DNA of 38,050 nucleotides from Pirellulaceae bacterium (GCA_022448315.1 JAKVCA010000005.1:80685-118734); one strand, 5' to 3'. Counted from the first letter of the stretch, positions 28,378-37,417 are shown. Translations and numbers: made by a program. The notes: a model not told the origin generated them from the sequence alone.

Positions 28378-29754
28378 TTGACAGAAGAATATTTGTCCCC
28401 TCCCGAGCAGATGGACCCGAAGGGCAGCTACTCATTCGTAAGTCTGGGTTGCCCGAAGAATACGGTGGATAGCGAACGGATGCTCGGCTTGCTGCAACTC
28501 GATGGATATCAACTTGTTCCAGAACCCGAGTCCAGTGACTTTGTGATCGTCAATACGTGTGGTTTCATCGAACAGGCTCGGGAGGAATCTTTCGCCGCCA
28601 TCGACGAAATGCTCGAATTGAAAAAAGCGGGTAAGATCCGTGGTGTGATTGTTTCAGGGTGTCTGGCAGAGCGGCAGAAAGAAAAACTCTTGGAAGAGCG
28701 GCCGGAAATCGATTCGCTGGTGGGAGTGTTTGGTCGGGAGCACATTACCAAGGTTGCCGATCGTCTGCTTGGCGATCTTGAGGAACAGCGGACGGTTTTC
28801 CAACCGGCGCCGATCCGCGCCCTTCCGGACGAGGACCGTCTAAGAATCACACCGCCCCATTTTGCTTACCTGAAGATCTCCGAAGGTTGTGATCGGCTCT
28901 GTACTTTCTGTGCCATTCCCAAAATGCGAGGCAAACACGCGACCAAGCCAATGGAGGCGGTAATTTCCGAAGCCCAGCAATTGGCAGATCGCGGCGTTAA
29001 AGAGTTGATTGTGGTGGCGCAGGATACGACGTATTACGGGATGGATCTCTACGGCGAGCCTCGACTTCGAGAGCTGCTTGAAAAACTCGATCAGGTCAAC
29101 GGCCTCGACTGGATTCGTTTGATGTACTTCTATCCGATGTATATCGACGACGCCTTGATCCAGACCATTGCTCAGGCGGAGAAGATTGTTCCTTATATCG
29201 ACATGCCACTTCAGCACGCGAGTGATCCAATGCTGAAGCGAATGTCTCGACGGGTGACGCGCAAGCAGACGGAAGACTTGCTCGATCAAATGCGGACGCA
29301 GATTGACAACCTCGTTTTGCGTACCACGTTCATTACGGGATTCCCGGGCGAAACGGAAGAAGATTTTGAACAGCTTGTGGAGTTTGTTCGCAAGCATCGT
29401 TTTGAGAGGGCGGGTGTATTCAACTACTCGCTTGAGCCTGATACTCCCGCAGCGAAATTGCCCGCCCAGGTTCCAGAGGAAGTGATGTTGCAGCGTCGTG
29501 AAGCATTGATGCAGGTCCAACAGGAAAATGCTTTCGCATGGTGCCAATCCAAAGTGGGGCAGAAGTTGCCGGTCATCATCGACCGACGTGTTCCTGATCA
29601 GCAACAAGCTTGGGTCGGACGCACTTATGGAGACGCACCGGATGTGGATGGCCTTGTTTTTGTCACGGCGGTCAGTCAGGAGTTGCACGCGGGACGCGTG
29701 GTTGAAGCTGAAATTGTCGGGACTCACGACTATGATTTGATTGCGGTCTCGTAA
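28378..29754 (+). CDS. rimO: Ribosomal protein S12 methylthiotransferase RimO
   Basis: A 458-residue methylthiotransferase that thiomethylates the conserved Asp of ribosomal protein S12. The first cluster cysteines are Cys25 ([12 protein letters not shown], the RimO variant of the MiaB family), Cys61 and Cys95. The radical SAM cysteines are Cys171, Cys175 and Cys178 in [15 protein letters not shown]-terminal TRAM domain spans about 390-455. The start is TTG 28378, nine bases after CGGAG; the ATG at 28371 is in another frame, and ATG 28411 would also leave a functional protein. It is followed by pgsA, a neighbour pairing often seen in bacteria. Confidence 0.95.
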   Translation: MTEEYLSPPEQMDPKGSYSFVSLGCPKNTVDSERMLGLLQLDGYQLVPEPESSDFVIVNTCGFIEQAREESFAAIDEMLELKKAGKIRGVIVSGCLAERQKEKLLEERPEIDSLVGVFGREHITKVADRLLGDLEEQRTVFQPAPIRALPDEDRLRITPPHFAYLKISEGCDRLCTFCAIPKMRGKHATKPMEAVISEAQQLADRGVKELIVVAQDTTYYGMDLYGEPRLRELLEKLDQVNGLDWIRLMYFYPMYIDDALIQTIAQAEKIVPYIDMPLQHASDPMLKRMSRRVTRKQTEDLLDQMRTQIDNLVLRTTFITGFPGETEEDFEQLVEFVRKHRFERAGVFNYSLEPDTPAAKLPAQVPEEVMLQRREALMQVQQENAFAWCQSKVGQKLPVIIDRRVPDQQQAWVGRTYGDAPDVDGLVFVTAVSQELHAGRVVEAEIVGTHDYDLIAVS

Positions 29755-29912
29755 GTCGAGTAAACTTTGGTGGTTGTCTTATGATTGGAATGTGCTCGCG
29801 ACCGTGAAGTGAACAGGCAGAGAAGTGAACAGGCGGATTGGCAATGGTTTTGCGACCGCCTTGTCGCAAATGATTCTGCGATGTCCAGAAATCCATGCTC
29901 GGAGGTTGAGGA

Positions 29913-30593
29913 ATGTCCACCGATTCGGCAACACGTAAGCAGTCGCAGATCCTGAACGTCCCCAACATTCTCAGTATGATCCGCCTGTTCATGGCGTTCA
30001 TCGTTGTCGGAGTGATACCCTTCTCCGCTTACCAACTCGCATTGGTGCTCTTTGTGGTGGCCGCATCCACCGATTGGATTGATGGATGGTGGGCCCGCAA
30101 ATTCGATCAGGTGACCCAACTCGGCCGCATCCTCGATCCGTTCTGCGACAAGATGATCATTTGTGGCACTTACATTGTTCTGGCTGTGGAAATGCGAGAT
30201 TATCCCTGGTACATCGCGATCTCAGGTTGGATGGCCGTGGTTGTCGTGGGCCGCGAAATGTTGGTTACAGCCCTTCGTAGTTTCATCGAGCAAAGCGGCG
30301 GTGACTTTTCGGCGAAGATGGCCGGAAAGCTCAAGATGGTGTTTCAGTGCATCGCCGTGGCCGCCTCACTCGTGATGTTGACGTACACTGATGTGAGTGA
30401 TTCACCTATGTGGGTCTATTACATTCTCCTCGTATCGGTTTGGCTCGCTTTGGCACTGACGCTATATTCCGGTGCGGAGTACGTCATCGCGGCCGCAAAA
30501 TTCGTCAAGTCCGCCCAGCGGGACGACGGGGTTACCCAACATGAGAACAAGGCTTCTGGCGAAGCGAACGAGGCTAACCAGTGTGAGAAATAG
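29913..30593 (+). CDS. pgsA: CDP-diacylglycerol--glycerol-3-phosphate 3-phosphatidyltransferase
   Basis: A 226-residue membrane enzyme for phosphatidylglycerol phosphate. The CDP-alcohol phosphotransferase motif is complete: Asp54-x2-Asp57-Gly58-x2-Ala61-Arg62-x8-Gly71-x3-Asp75-x3-Asp79. About five hydrophobic helices surround it. The C-terminal tail (200-226) is polar. ATG 29913 follows GGAGG closely. It lies 158 bases after rimO on the same strand; no terminator is visible between them. Confidence 0.93.
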   Translation: MSTDSATRKQSQILNVPNILSMIRLFMAFIVVGVIPFSAYQLALVLFVVAASTDWIDGWWARKFDQVTQLGRILDPFCDKMIICGTYIVLAVEMRDYPWYIAISGWMAVVVVGREMLVTALRSFIEQSGGDFSAKMAGKLKMVFQCIAVAASLVMLTYTDVSDSPMWVYYILLVSVWLALALTLYSGAEYVIAAAKFVKSAQRDDGVTQHENKASGEANEANQCEK

Positions 30594-30820
30594 CGTGTCT
30601 GGCCTCCCGTTCTGACAACCGTTCGTCGACACAGAAGCGGCCAGATTGACTCGTTGGAGCCGTTTTCATAAATCCTTGGGGGGCATCGTACACTCGCCGA
30701 ACCTACCGGGCGGATTTAACGCTTGGGGACCATTGAAGACTTGGGGGTTTGCGGGGATTGCGAAGTTTCTGCGTCTGGACAAAGGGCCGCTCAGCTGGAG
30801 CCTTTGGTGCAACTAGAGGC

Positions 30821-30848
30821 TTCAATTTGCCGGAAGCTCTGCTATAAT
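30821..30848 (+). promoter_or_regulatory. Strong extended -10 promoter of the STAS gene
   Basis: A perfect TATAAT at 30843-30848 is preceded by TG one base upstream (30840-30841), giving an extended -10. The -35 is poor (TTCAAT at 30821-30826). Transcription would start near 30855, some 37 bases before the gene. Confidence 0.65.
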
Positions 30849-30891
30849 CGGCGGCTTCGGTCAAAAGAACATTAAGCGAAAGGTGCATAGC

Positions 30892-31257
30892 GTGGCGGCC
30901 ATTGAGCAAAGAGAAGAAGGAAATGTGCTGGTTGTCTCGTTTAAGGACTTCAAGATTCTGGACGAGCAGCGAATCGCAGAGATTGGCTACGAATTGACCA
31001 CGTTAGTGGGGCAGACGCCTGCGGGGCGGATGCTCGTCAACTTCGAGGGAGTGACTTTCATGTCCTCGGCGATGATCGGCAAGATCATCCAACTTAATAA
31101 GAATTGCAAGGACAAGAGTGTCGATCTTCGACTATGTTCCATTTCCGCGAACGTGATGGAAGTGTTCAAGTTGATGCGATTGAACAAGGTTCTAAACATT
31201 CAGAAGGATGAACCTACTGCGATCAAGTCCTTCGATAAGAAGGGACTGTTCGGATAA
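30892..31257 (+). CDS. STAS-domain anti-sigma factor antagonist-like protein
   Basis: A 121-residue protein consisting of one STAS fold, as in SpoIIAA/RsbV. The conserved loop reads VTFMSSAMIGKII, and Ser58/Ser59 lie where SpoIIAA is phosphorylated. The usual Asp before the serine pair is Met, so regulation by phosphorylation is uncertain. In a classical partner-switch it would bind an anti-sigma kinase. GTG 30892 is chosen because GAAAGG (30878-30883) is eight bases before it; the in-frame GTG 30883 overlaps that site. No RsbW-type kinase or PP2C phosphatase is adjacent. Confidence 0.87.
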   Translation: MAAIEQREEGNVLVVSFKDFKILDEQRIAEIGYELTTLVGQTPAGRMLVNFEGVTFMSSAMIGKIIQLNKNCKDKSVDLRLCSISANVMEVFKLMRLNKVLNIQKDEPTAIKSFDKKGLFG

Positions 31258-31282
31258 AAACGGTCGACAACACTAAAACAAT

Positions 31283-31317
31283 AAAAAAACTCGCGGTCGA
31301 GTCCCGCGGGTTTTTTT
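31283..31317. terminator. Bidirectional terminator between STAS and DUF368 genes
   Basis: Seven A residues plus CTCGCGG (31283-31296) pair with CCGCGGG plus seven T residues (31304-31317) around a seven-base loop, with one T-G wobble. The T tract on each strand lets it serve both convergent genes. Confidence 0.92.
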
Positions 31318-31369
31318 ATGCGCGGTGGTCCGTAAAAAGGGTCGCCGAGCAAGACTCTGCGAGCCGGCT

Positions 31370-32317
31370 TCAGTCGTTCTTGGTGACGGCGAAACGCTGG
31401 AGAGCGAGAACCATTCCGATGCCCAATAGAAGAGCGGTCGCCGCTGAACCTACGTCCCAGCCTCCCGTAGGCCAATGCCACGTGACAGACTTCTGGTGGT
31501 TTTCTTCGATCACCTTTTGGAAGGGCCAGAGCCGGACGAGTGACCCGACCATCAGTCCCGAGAGGAGGCTCAGGGTGGTGACGGAATGTCGTGCCATCAG
31601 GTAGGTCAGCGCCCGGCTGAAAGATGCCAGACCTGCCGCACAGCCGGCGGCAAAAATGGTCAACGAGGTTAAAGGCTCCCGCCAGATGCCCGACAGAAGT
31701 TGTTCGGGTAACGACAGCAAATAACCATAAACTCCGAGAAGAAGCAGGATCATTGCACCGCTTATCCCCGGAAGGATCATCGCGCAAATACCAAGCATGC
31801 CGCAACCGAACAGGTAATAAACGGGCGGTTGGTCTTGGGGTGCTGCCGGTGGGAGCATGCCTACCGCAGCAGCGGCCGCAATGCCGATCAGAATCGCCAC
31901 GGGCGTGATCATTTTCTCACTCGAGTTGGCTGGGCGAATCTGTTTCAGCAGGATCCAGGTGCTTGCCAAGATCATCCCGAAAAAACAGGCCAGAGTTGCA
32001 GGGCGGGTCGTGTCATTTTCCAGCATCCGTTTGATCGTGACCACAGATAAGCCGAGGCCAAGGAGCAAACCGGCGGCGAGCGGCATGAGGAAGGCAACAT
32101 CGACATGCGCGGCCGCGTTTCCCCAATTCTTTCGTCGAAGAGAACGGAGGAGCTGTCGGTCAAACCTTGAGATCGCGCGGAGCAGTCGAGAGTAAACACC
32201 GCAAAGCAAGGCCACGGTACCTCCCGAAACACCTGGGACAACATCGGCTGCACCCATGGCGACACCAGTCAGGAGTGTATGGAGCAATCCGCGATGTTGG
32301 GGGTCGGGTGATGGCAT
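31370..32317 (-). CDS. DUF368 membrane protein, PopT-type undecaprenyl-phosphate transporter
   Basis: A 315-residue polytopic membrane protein with about eight helices. It carries the two DUF368 signatures, VPGVSGGTVALLCGVYSRLL near residue 27 and LPGISGAMILLLLGVYGYLL near 185, which reflect an internal repeat. DUF368 (PopT) proteins were shown to flip the carrier lipid undecaprenyl phosphate back across the membrane in cell-envelope synthesis. ATG 32317 is preferred over the in-frame TTG 32323, though both have weak ribosome sites. It diverges from ispE, whose pathway supplies the precursors of that carrier. Confidence 0.87.
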   Translation of the reverse strand: MPSPDPQHRGLLHTLLTGVAMGAADVVPGVSGGTVALLCGVYSRLLRAISRFDRQLLRSLRRKNWGNAAAHVDVAFLMPLAAGLLLGLGLSVVTIKRMLENDTTRPATLACFFGMILASTWILLKQIRPANSSEKMITPVAILIGIAAAAAVGMLPPAAPQDQPPVYYLFGCGMLGICAMILPGISGAMILLLLGVYGYLLSLPEQLLSGIWREPLTSLTIFAAGCAAGLASFSRALTYLMARHSVTTLSLLSGLMVGSLVRLWPFQKVIEENHQKSVTWHWPTGGWDVGSAATALLLGIGMVLALQRFAVTKND

Positions 32318-32554
32318 TTTCAATGCTGCCGTAAAGTGAGCGAGAGAAAGGACCCAATGGCCAGACGCATCAGGGTTTATCGGAGTTCCGATTGGGTTAT
32401 CTCCTTTAAACCTCCATCATACTTGCACGAGTCCGCAGGTTTTCGATTTGGTTTTCTCCGGTATCTCCCCTGTATGAGCCGTAAATTTGTTGACCCAAGG
32501 GAGGAGATTGGTAGACTTTGGAAATCGAGTTCGCGATGTCGAGTGGTCATTTCA

Positions 32555-33436
32555 ATGTTATTGCACGCACCAGCCAAGATAAATTTGTTCTTGGAGTTGC
32601 GTGGAAAAATGCCCTCAGGATTTCATGAACTCGAGACCGTGATGTCGACCATCTCGTGGTTTGACACCCTTTCTTTTCAGAAAAATAAGACGGAATCAAT
32701 CGAACTCAAAGTGAGGATGGTTTCCGGGGGCCGAAAGTCTTCAGTCCCTCAGGATGACGTCCCTCACGGACCCGATAATCTGGTTTATAAGGCGATTGAA
32801 GCACTCAGGCAGGAGGCAGGGGTTCAGCAAGGCCTATCGGTGAAGCTTCTCAAACGCATTCCTGCACAGGCGGGACTGGGAGGCGGATCCAGCGACGCCG
32901 CGACTGCCCTCGCAGGTGCAAACGAACTGTGGGGGCTTGGGTATTCCAAACAGCGTCTTGCTCAAATTGCAGGTCGACTTGGAAGCGATATTCCGTTTTT
33001 CATTTACGGTGGTTTTGCCCGATGTACAGGTCGCGGAGAGGTGATCGAACCCCTGCGTGCCTACACCAACCTGAGCGTTGTGGTTGTGAAACCGCCCGTC
33101 GGCCTTTCGACCGCCGAAGTATTCCGCAATTGCAGCATTCCTGAGCAACCTGAAACTGGTCAAGGTCTCATTGAGGCCATTAGGCATAGTGATAGTCGTG
33201 CAATCGCAGGCACCATGTTCAATCGACTGGCCGAACCAGCACGCCGATTGACCCCTTGGATTGATAAGCTTTGTTCTGAGTTTGAACGGACGGGCTGTTT
33301 GGGCGCGTTGATGAGCGGGAGTGGCAGTTCCTGTTTTGGCGTCTATCCCAACGCTCGTGTCGCTCGCGAGGCCGCATCGCATCTAGGGACCAACATGGGG
33401 TTGTGCGTAACCGTTGCACATACGCTCGCCGGCTGA
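32555..33436 (+). CDS. ispE: 4-diphosphocytidyl-2-C-methyl-D-erythritol kinase
   Basis: A 293-residue GHMP kinase of the MEP isoprenoid pathway. It opens with the family signature [11 protein letters not shown] and carries the ATP-binding motif [15 protein letters not shown] near residue 100, followed by GSDIPFF and the C-terminal [15 protein letters not shown] loop. The frame is open to an ATG at 32336, but the conserved N terminus and normal length place the start at ATG 32555. The 237 bases before it are therefore leader and intergenic DNA shared with the divergent DUF368 gene. The spoVG gene follows after 47 bases, the same order as in Bacillus where spoVG lies close to ispE. Confidence 0.95.
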   Translation: MLLHAPAKINLFLELRGKMPSGFHELETVMSTISWFDTLSFQKNKTESIELKVRMVSGGRKSSVPQDDVPHGPDNLVYKAIEALRQEAGVQQGLSVKLLKRIPAQAGLGGGSSDAATALAGANELWGLGYSKQRLAQIAGRLGSDIPFFIYGGFARCTGRGEVIEPLRAYTNLSVVVVKPPVGLSTAEVFRNCSIPEQPETGQGLIEAIRHSDSRAIAGTMFNRLAEPARRLTPWIDKLCSEFERTGCLGALMSGSGSSCFGVYPNARVAREAASHLGTNMGLCVTVAHTLAG

Positions 33437-33483
33437 GTAGACGGGTCCATGACGGGCTGATCTCAATATTCGGAGGGAACGAC

Positions 33484-34086
33484 GTGGAGATTACGGAAGT
33501 ACGTATCAAGCTGATGGAAGACACGGATGATCGGCTTCAGGCGTTTTGCAGTATCACACTCGATGACTGCTTTGTGGTGCGAGACCTGAAGATCATCGAA
33601 GGATCGAACGGTCCGTTTATTGCCATGCCGAGTCGAAAGCTGACTTGTCACTGTGGGGCATGTGGATCGAAAAATCATTTGCGTTCCAATTTCTGCAATC
33701 AGTGCGGACAGAAGATTCGCCGCGGTCGAGATGGGACAGACCACGATGGACGGACGAAGCTCTATGCGGACATCGCCCATCCGATCAATTCGGACTGCCG
33801 AGAAATGATCCAGTCCCGAGTGATTCAGGAACTCGACGAAGAATTGAAAAGAGCACGGCTGCCCGGTTACATCTCCAGGTACGATGAAGACTATGACGCG
33901 GGGCCAGAGACTGAAGGTCTCACTCAGCGGGCGTCACTGTCAGGCCCTCATCGACGGCCCAATCAGGCCTCGGCAAGAACGAGCCATAACACCGGCGATG
34001 ATTCGAGCGACACATCGAAATCCGCTGGAGATTCTCAGCAGGGGCCGTCTAAGGATGGTTTCGGCGCTGGGATCTTGGACGAATAG
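33484..34086 (+). CDS. spoVG: SpoVG-family protein with zinc-ribbon insert
   Basis: A 200-residue protein. Residues 1-53 ([20 protein letters not shown]-like [26 protein letters not shown]) and 94-115 ([17 protein letters not shown]) are the two halves of the SpoVG fold, a small DNA- or RNA-binding regulator. Between them lies a zinc ribbon with Cys57-x2-Cys60-x10-Cys71-x2-Cys74. A polar, low-complexity tail covers about 140-200. SpoVG of Bacillus and staphylococci is only about 85-100 residues and lacks both additions. GTG 33484 is chosen because GGAGGGAAC lies just upstream and homology begins there. Confidence 0.88.
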   Translation: MEITEVRIKLMEDTDDRLQAFCSITLDDCFVVRDLKIIEGSNGPFIAMPSRKLTCHCGACGSKNHLRSNFCNQCGQKIRRGRDGTDHDGRTKLYADIAHPINSDCREMIQSRVIQELDEELKRARLPGYISRYDEDYDAGPETEGLTQRASLSGPHRRPNQASARTSHNTGDDSSDTSKSAGDSQQGPSKDGFGAGILDE

Positions 34087-34089
34087 TGT

Positions 34090-34142
34090 GACGGTCACGT
34101 TTTCACCTTGACCGCGAAATGTGACCGCGAAATGTGACCGTC
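34090..34142. repeat. Inverted repeat enclosing a 13-base tandem duplication
   Basis: GACGGTCAC (34090-34098) and GTGACCGTC (34134-34142) are perfect complements. Between them TGACCGCGAAATG occurs twice in tandem (34109-34121, 34122-34134), and a third partial copy overlaps the right arm. It lies in the convergent gap between spoVG and yidD, where a terminator would be expected, but lacks a T tract. Confidence 0.75.
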
Positions 34143-34172
34143 CATCGCGAGTCGCCTTCGATGCGATATTCC

Positions 34173-34382
34173 TCAAGGCGGGTCGTCGCCGCCTGGGTTC
34201 CATGGGTTGCACCGGAGGATGCGGTAGGCCCCTTTGATGATTCCCCGCAACACTCCATATTTCTCTATGGCTTCGATGGTGTACTGGCTGCAGGAGGGGT
34301 GGAAGCGGCAATTGGCGCCAAGCCATGGACTGATGGCTCTTTGGTAAAACCTAACTGCCAGGATTGCGAGTCGACGGAGCAT
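34173..34382 (-). CDS. yidD: Membrane protein insertion efficiency factor YidD
   Basis: A 69-residue protein matching YidD: an amphipathic N terminus ([18 protein letters not shown]), the cysteine block [14 protein letters not shown] and the end block [14 protein letters not shown]. It associates with the membrane and assists YidC-dependent insertion. It follows rnpA by 37 bases on the same strand, the conserved order rnpA-yidD. The ribosome site is weak, suggesting translation coupled to rnpA. Confidence 0.95.
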   Translation of the reverse strand: MLRRLAILAVRFYQRAISPWLGANCRFHPSCSQYTIEAIEKYGVLRGIIKGAYRILRCNPWNPGGDDPP

Positions 34383-34419
34383 ACCGGTCTTTTCGTAAGT
34401 TCGTTCGATGTGTGTTCGT

Positions 34420-34842
34420 TTATAAGTTCGGGTTATCGCTCATACCGCGGAATGATTGGTCGTCTTTCGGCCGCCGTCGAGCACGCTGCTCAATATTCCT
34501 GGAGAGCTTCAGCAAAGATTTCTCAATTTCGACGTAATTGCACGACGCGCCCTTTCTGGGGCGGACCACAAAGTCGAATGCAGGGGGGAGTACGAAGCGA
34601 CGGCGACGATAGATATCTCGAATCACTCGCTTCCACCGATTCCGCTCATGCGCTTTACCATGCTGTCTTGAGACGACCACCCCAAGTCGGGAGTGGTCTT
34701 GCACATTTGGTTTTCCGTTGATGACCAAATGGCGATCCGCCGCGTAGAGTCGCGTTGAGTAAACGGCCTGATATTCCGCCGTTGTGCGGACACGTAATCT
34801 CTTAGGAAAATGTTTCGGAGCTGGCTTTGCTGGGTCATGCAT
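34420..34842 (-). CDS. rnpA: Ribonuclease P protein component
   Basis: A 140-residue basic protein that binds RNase P RNA. The family signature is clear: [24 protein letters not shown] at about 53-76, containing the RNR motif at 67-69. The frame extends to GTG 34911, but the family starts nearer ATG 34842; neither has a good ribosome site. In most bacteria rpmH precedes rnpA; here the 145 bases upstream before the divergent gene contain no L34 gene. The partner RNA gene rnpB lies about 12 kb away in the same window. Confidence 0.92.
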   Translation of the reverse strand: MHDPAKPAPKHFPKRLRVRTTAEYQAVYSTRLYAADRHLVINGKPNVQDHSRLGVVVSRQHGKAHERNRWKRVIRDIYRRRRFVLPPAFDFVVRPRKGASCNYVEIEKSLLKLSRNIEQRARRRPKDDQSFRGMSDNPNL

Positions 34843-34929
34843 TTGAATTTGGGTACCCGTGCTATCCCGGGGAGTTTTGAAGGTCAGGAGATGTGGATGA
34901 CCCGCCTCCACCCCACTTGTGATCTTTGA

Positions 34930-34958
34930 TTGCGGAGCAGAGCGAACGCTTTTATACT
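34930..34958 (+). promoter_or_regulatory. Probable promoter of the TIM-barrel isomerase gene
   Basis: TTGCGG (34930-34935), a 17-base spacer and TATACT (34953-34958) form a reasonable sigma-70-type promoter, about 100 bases before the gene. Confidence 0.5.
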
Positions 34959-35061
34959 GTCCCGTCCGATTGCGCGCATGTCAAATGCGGCTCATTTCTT
35001 TCCTGTCGCCGTCATTTCTTCATTTCATGAATGCAGGTGACCAACCTAGAAGGCTTTGAAT

Positions 35062-36063
35062 ATGGAATCGACGAATCGCCGTAGCTTTTTGAAGGGTTCG
35101 CTGGCTGCCGCAGGTGCGGGCGCCTTGGCTATTGGGGGAGGGGATCAGCTTTTCGCGGGGGTTGCCGCGGACAACTGGTTCGATATTTCGCTTGCGGAGT
35201 GGTCTTTGCACAGGTCGATTCGCGCTGGGAAGGTGGACAATAAAGACTTCGCCAAAGTTGCAAAGGAAGAATTCGGCATTTCGGCGATCGAGTATGTCAA
35301 TCAATTTTTCAAGGATAAGGCTCGAGATGAAGCCTATCTTGGGGAACTCAAGACCCGGGCGGAGGACCATGGCGTTAAAACTTTGCTGATCATGATCGAC
35401 GGTGAGGGGCGACTTGGCGACCCAAACGATGCCGGTCGAACCAAAGCCGTTGAAAATCATTATCGCTGGGTTGAAGCTGCCAAGTTCCTTGGGTGTCATT
35501 CAATTCGAGTGAATGCGGGATCTCAGGGGTCTTATGACGACCAGATGTCCTTGGCAGCGGATGGGTTGAGGCGATTGAGTGAGTTCGCGGGCGAGCATGG
35601 CCTTAACGTGATTGTCGAGAATCACGGCGGTTTGTCATCCAACGGAGCCTGGCTTGCCGGGGTCATGGAGAAGGTGGAGCTTGAAAACTGCGGAACGCTT
35701 CCTGATTTTGGCAATTTTCGCGTGAGTGGCGATGAAGAGTATGACCGGTATAAGGGTGTTGAAGAACTGATGCCCTACGCAAAAGCGGTCAGTGCCAAGA
35801 GCCATGATTTCGACGAGGAAGGAAACGAGACGAAGACGGACTACATGAAGATGCTTCAGATCGTCAAGGATGCGGGCTACCGGGGCTACGTTGGCATTGA
35901 ATACGAAGGCGGAAAACTTGATGAATTCGCCGGCGTTGCCGCGACCAAGGCCCTCTTGGAACGGGCTCGTGAGGCAACAACTGACGCGACGAATGCGGGC
36001 CGGGGCAATCTTCGGTCTCGGATTCGCGGGATTCGTGAGCGAGTCCGAGGGGACCGAAACTAG
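35062..36063 (+). CDS. Tat-exported sugar phosphate isomerase/epimerase-like TIM barrel
   Basis: A 333-residue protein. The N terminus [19 protein letters not shown] is a twin-arginine signal, and the remainder is a xylose-isomerase-like TIM barrel. Candidate metal-binding acidic residues are the Glu in IVENHGG near residue 192 and in IEYEGG near 281. The family includes sugar isomerases and epimerases and related inositol enzymes; the substrate here is not predictable. Planctomycetes carry many exported members. ATG 35062 is chosen because AGAAGG is eight bases upstream. The Arg-rich tail (about 310-333) is unusual. A strong terminator follows. Confidence 0.85.
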   Translation: MESTNRRSFLKGSLAAAGAGALAIGGGDQLFAGVAADNWFDISLAEWSLHRSIRAGKVDNKDFAKVAKEEFGISAIEYVNQFFKDKARDEAYLGELKTRAEDHGVKTLLIMIDGEGRLGDPNDAGRTKAVENHYRWVEAAKFLGCHSIRVNAGSQGSYDDQMSLAADGLRRLSEFAGEHGLNVIVENHGGLSSNGAWLAGVMEKVELENCGTLPDFGNFRVSGDEEYDRYKGVEELMPYAKAVSAKSHDFDEEGNETKTDYMKMLQIVKDAGYRGYVGIEYEGGKLDEFAGVAATKALLERAREATTDATNAGRGNLRSRIRGIRERVRGDRN

Positions 36064-36102
36064 GTCCTGTCGCGTCTGTTGAAGACGAAACTGCTGGAAA
36101 TC

Positions 36103-36140
36103 AAAAGGCCGCTCATCCTATGGATGGGCGGCCTTGTTTT
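36103..36140 (+). terminator. Strong rho-independent terminator
   Basis: AAGGCCGCTCATCC (36105-36118) pairs with GGATGGGCGGCCTT (36122-36135) around a three-base loop with one T-G wobble, then GTTTTG. It lies about 40 bases after the isomerase stop. Confidence 0.88.
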
Positions 36141-36304
36141 GTTCTTGCCTTCGAAGAAAAGCCACCCTGTCGACCTCGAGGCTTTGATTCTTGAGTGTTT
36201 TTTGGAAAAACAGAAAGGTGGACACTTGGTGGACGGGAAATTGAAGCTGCCCAAAAAGCGGGCAGTCTTCGGTGGGGTCAGGCTGGGCAGGCGTGCCTAA
36301 AAGA

Positions 36305-36338
36305 CTTGCACTGATAGCATAATCGTCGTAAGTGCAAG
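36305..36338. repeat. Inverted repeat upstream of the ribbon-helix-helix gene
   Basis: CTTGCACT (36305-36312) and AGTGCAAG (36331-36338) are perfect complements with an 18-base spacer, about 125 bases before the gene. It could be an operator for the downstream protein or a leader stem. Otherwise 36141-36463 shows no supported gene. Confidence 0.5.
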
Positions 36339-36463
36339 CATTTCAACGAGATACGGGGACGATTTGACAGCACTTTCATGATTGGGCGAACCGACAACGT
36401 GCTCGGCTCGAACACGAAGGGCCACTCAGCCCGCTGACGCAAAACTGTCGAAAGGAGTCCAAC

Positions 36464-37072
36464 ATGGAATCGACCACGCAAAGTTATGTCGCCCCAGAAA
36501 AGAAGCAGGAAGCACTTCGAGCAGCTCAGGAGCTTTTCACACAACTGCCTGACTGGTTGACCTTTTTCAAAGCGACGCTCGGCATCGACGGGAAAGTGCG
36601 AGAGCTGTTTCCCAGTCAGGAAGAATTTTGCGCATTTGAACGGACAGAGGAATACGGTCAAATTCATAAGATGGTCGCTGCTCTTAGGGCGATGAAGAAA
36701 AATCCATCGCTCAATCAAGAGCCGACTCGCGTGATTACGGTTCGGTTGCCCAAAAGCGTGCACGAAGCATTGCGTGCCGAGGCTAACGACCACGATATCA
36801 GCATGAATTGGCTTTGCATTGCGAAATTGATTCAGGCGTTCGATGACGCCAATCTGCCCATTCCGCCCACGTATGCGGCCCACTCGAAAATGTCGGGCCG
36901 AAGTGCCGCGGTCAATCGAAATCCAGCCCCAACCAATCGGGTGGCGGCAACTCCCACCTATGCCAGTCAGCCGACCTCGTCTCCTTCACCCAATCAGAAC
37001 ATGGGCGGGGACAACTCAAATTCCACTTACCGCCCTTATTATGGTGGTGGCTACAGTCAGCAAGGTTTCTAG
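36464..37072 (+). CDS. Ribbon-helix-helix (HicB-like) DNA-binding protein
   Basis: A 202-residue protein. A conserved N-terminal helical region (about 10-85) precedes a ribbon-helix-helix domain at about 88-126: the strand TRVITVRLPKSVHEALR and a helix-turn ending SMNWLCIAKLIQAF, as in HicB and Arc-type regulators. The last 60 residues are rich in Ser, Asn, Gln, Gly and Tyr and probably disordered. No toxin gene is adjacent, so a HicA-HicB pair is not supported; a solitary regulator or nucleoid protein is more likely. ATG 36464 is well placed after AAAGGAG. Confidence 0.82.
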   Translation: MESTTQSYVAPEKKQEALRAAQELFTQLPDWLTFFKATLGIDGKVRELFPSQEEFCAFERTEEYGQIHKMVAALRAMKKNPSLNQEPTRVITVRLPKSVHEALRAEANDHDISMNWLCIAKLIQAFDDANLPIPPTYAAHSKMSGRSAAVNRNPAPTNRVAATPTYASQPTSSPSPNQNMGGDNSNSTYRPYYGGGYSQQGF

Positions 37073-37417
37073 ATGGCCCTAGTTTTGCGTAAAGTCTCAG
37101 TGCAGGATGCGAACCGAGAGGTTTCACTAGTTCAAGGCGATTCGAGGTGTCAAGGATGGCGCGGACGTTTCGTCGAAGTGAAGCTGTGGGGCGAAGGTGT
37201 GGCTGCAAGGAGGTAATTGGTCCAGCGGCGGGAGTGATGACGGAGAATCTCGTAAGTGTTGTGCTCAGAATCCAAGATTTGCGTCAACCGGGTCCATGAG
37301 TGAGAGCCCACTATGGAGAGGTCCGTTTTGATCATGATCCATCTGCAACTGGATTGATTTGCAGGTTTGCAAGGAAGAACCAGTAGAATCCCCCTTTCGC
37401 TTGTTGTGTCGGGAACC
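37073..37417 (+). other. Gene-poor stretch ending at an orphan terminator
   Basis: No credible protein frame, yet a strong terminator follows at 37418. It is either a long 3' UTR of the preceding gene or holds a small RNA. A small stem CTGCAA/TTGCAG is visible near 37345. No clear promoter was found. Confidence 0.35.

Noticed and set aside
28840-29727. 295-residue minus-strand frame
   Set aside because: Antisense to rimO, which has all its cluster cysteines.
36079-36300. 73-residue plus-strand frame after the isomerase
   Set aside because: It runs through a strong terminator hairpin and shows no family features.
36464-37072. HicA-HicB toxin-antitoxin pair
   Set aside because: Only a HicB-like DNA-binding part is present; no HicA-like small gene is found on either side.
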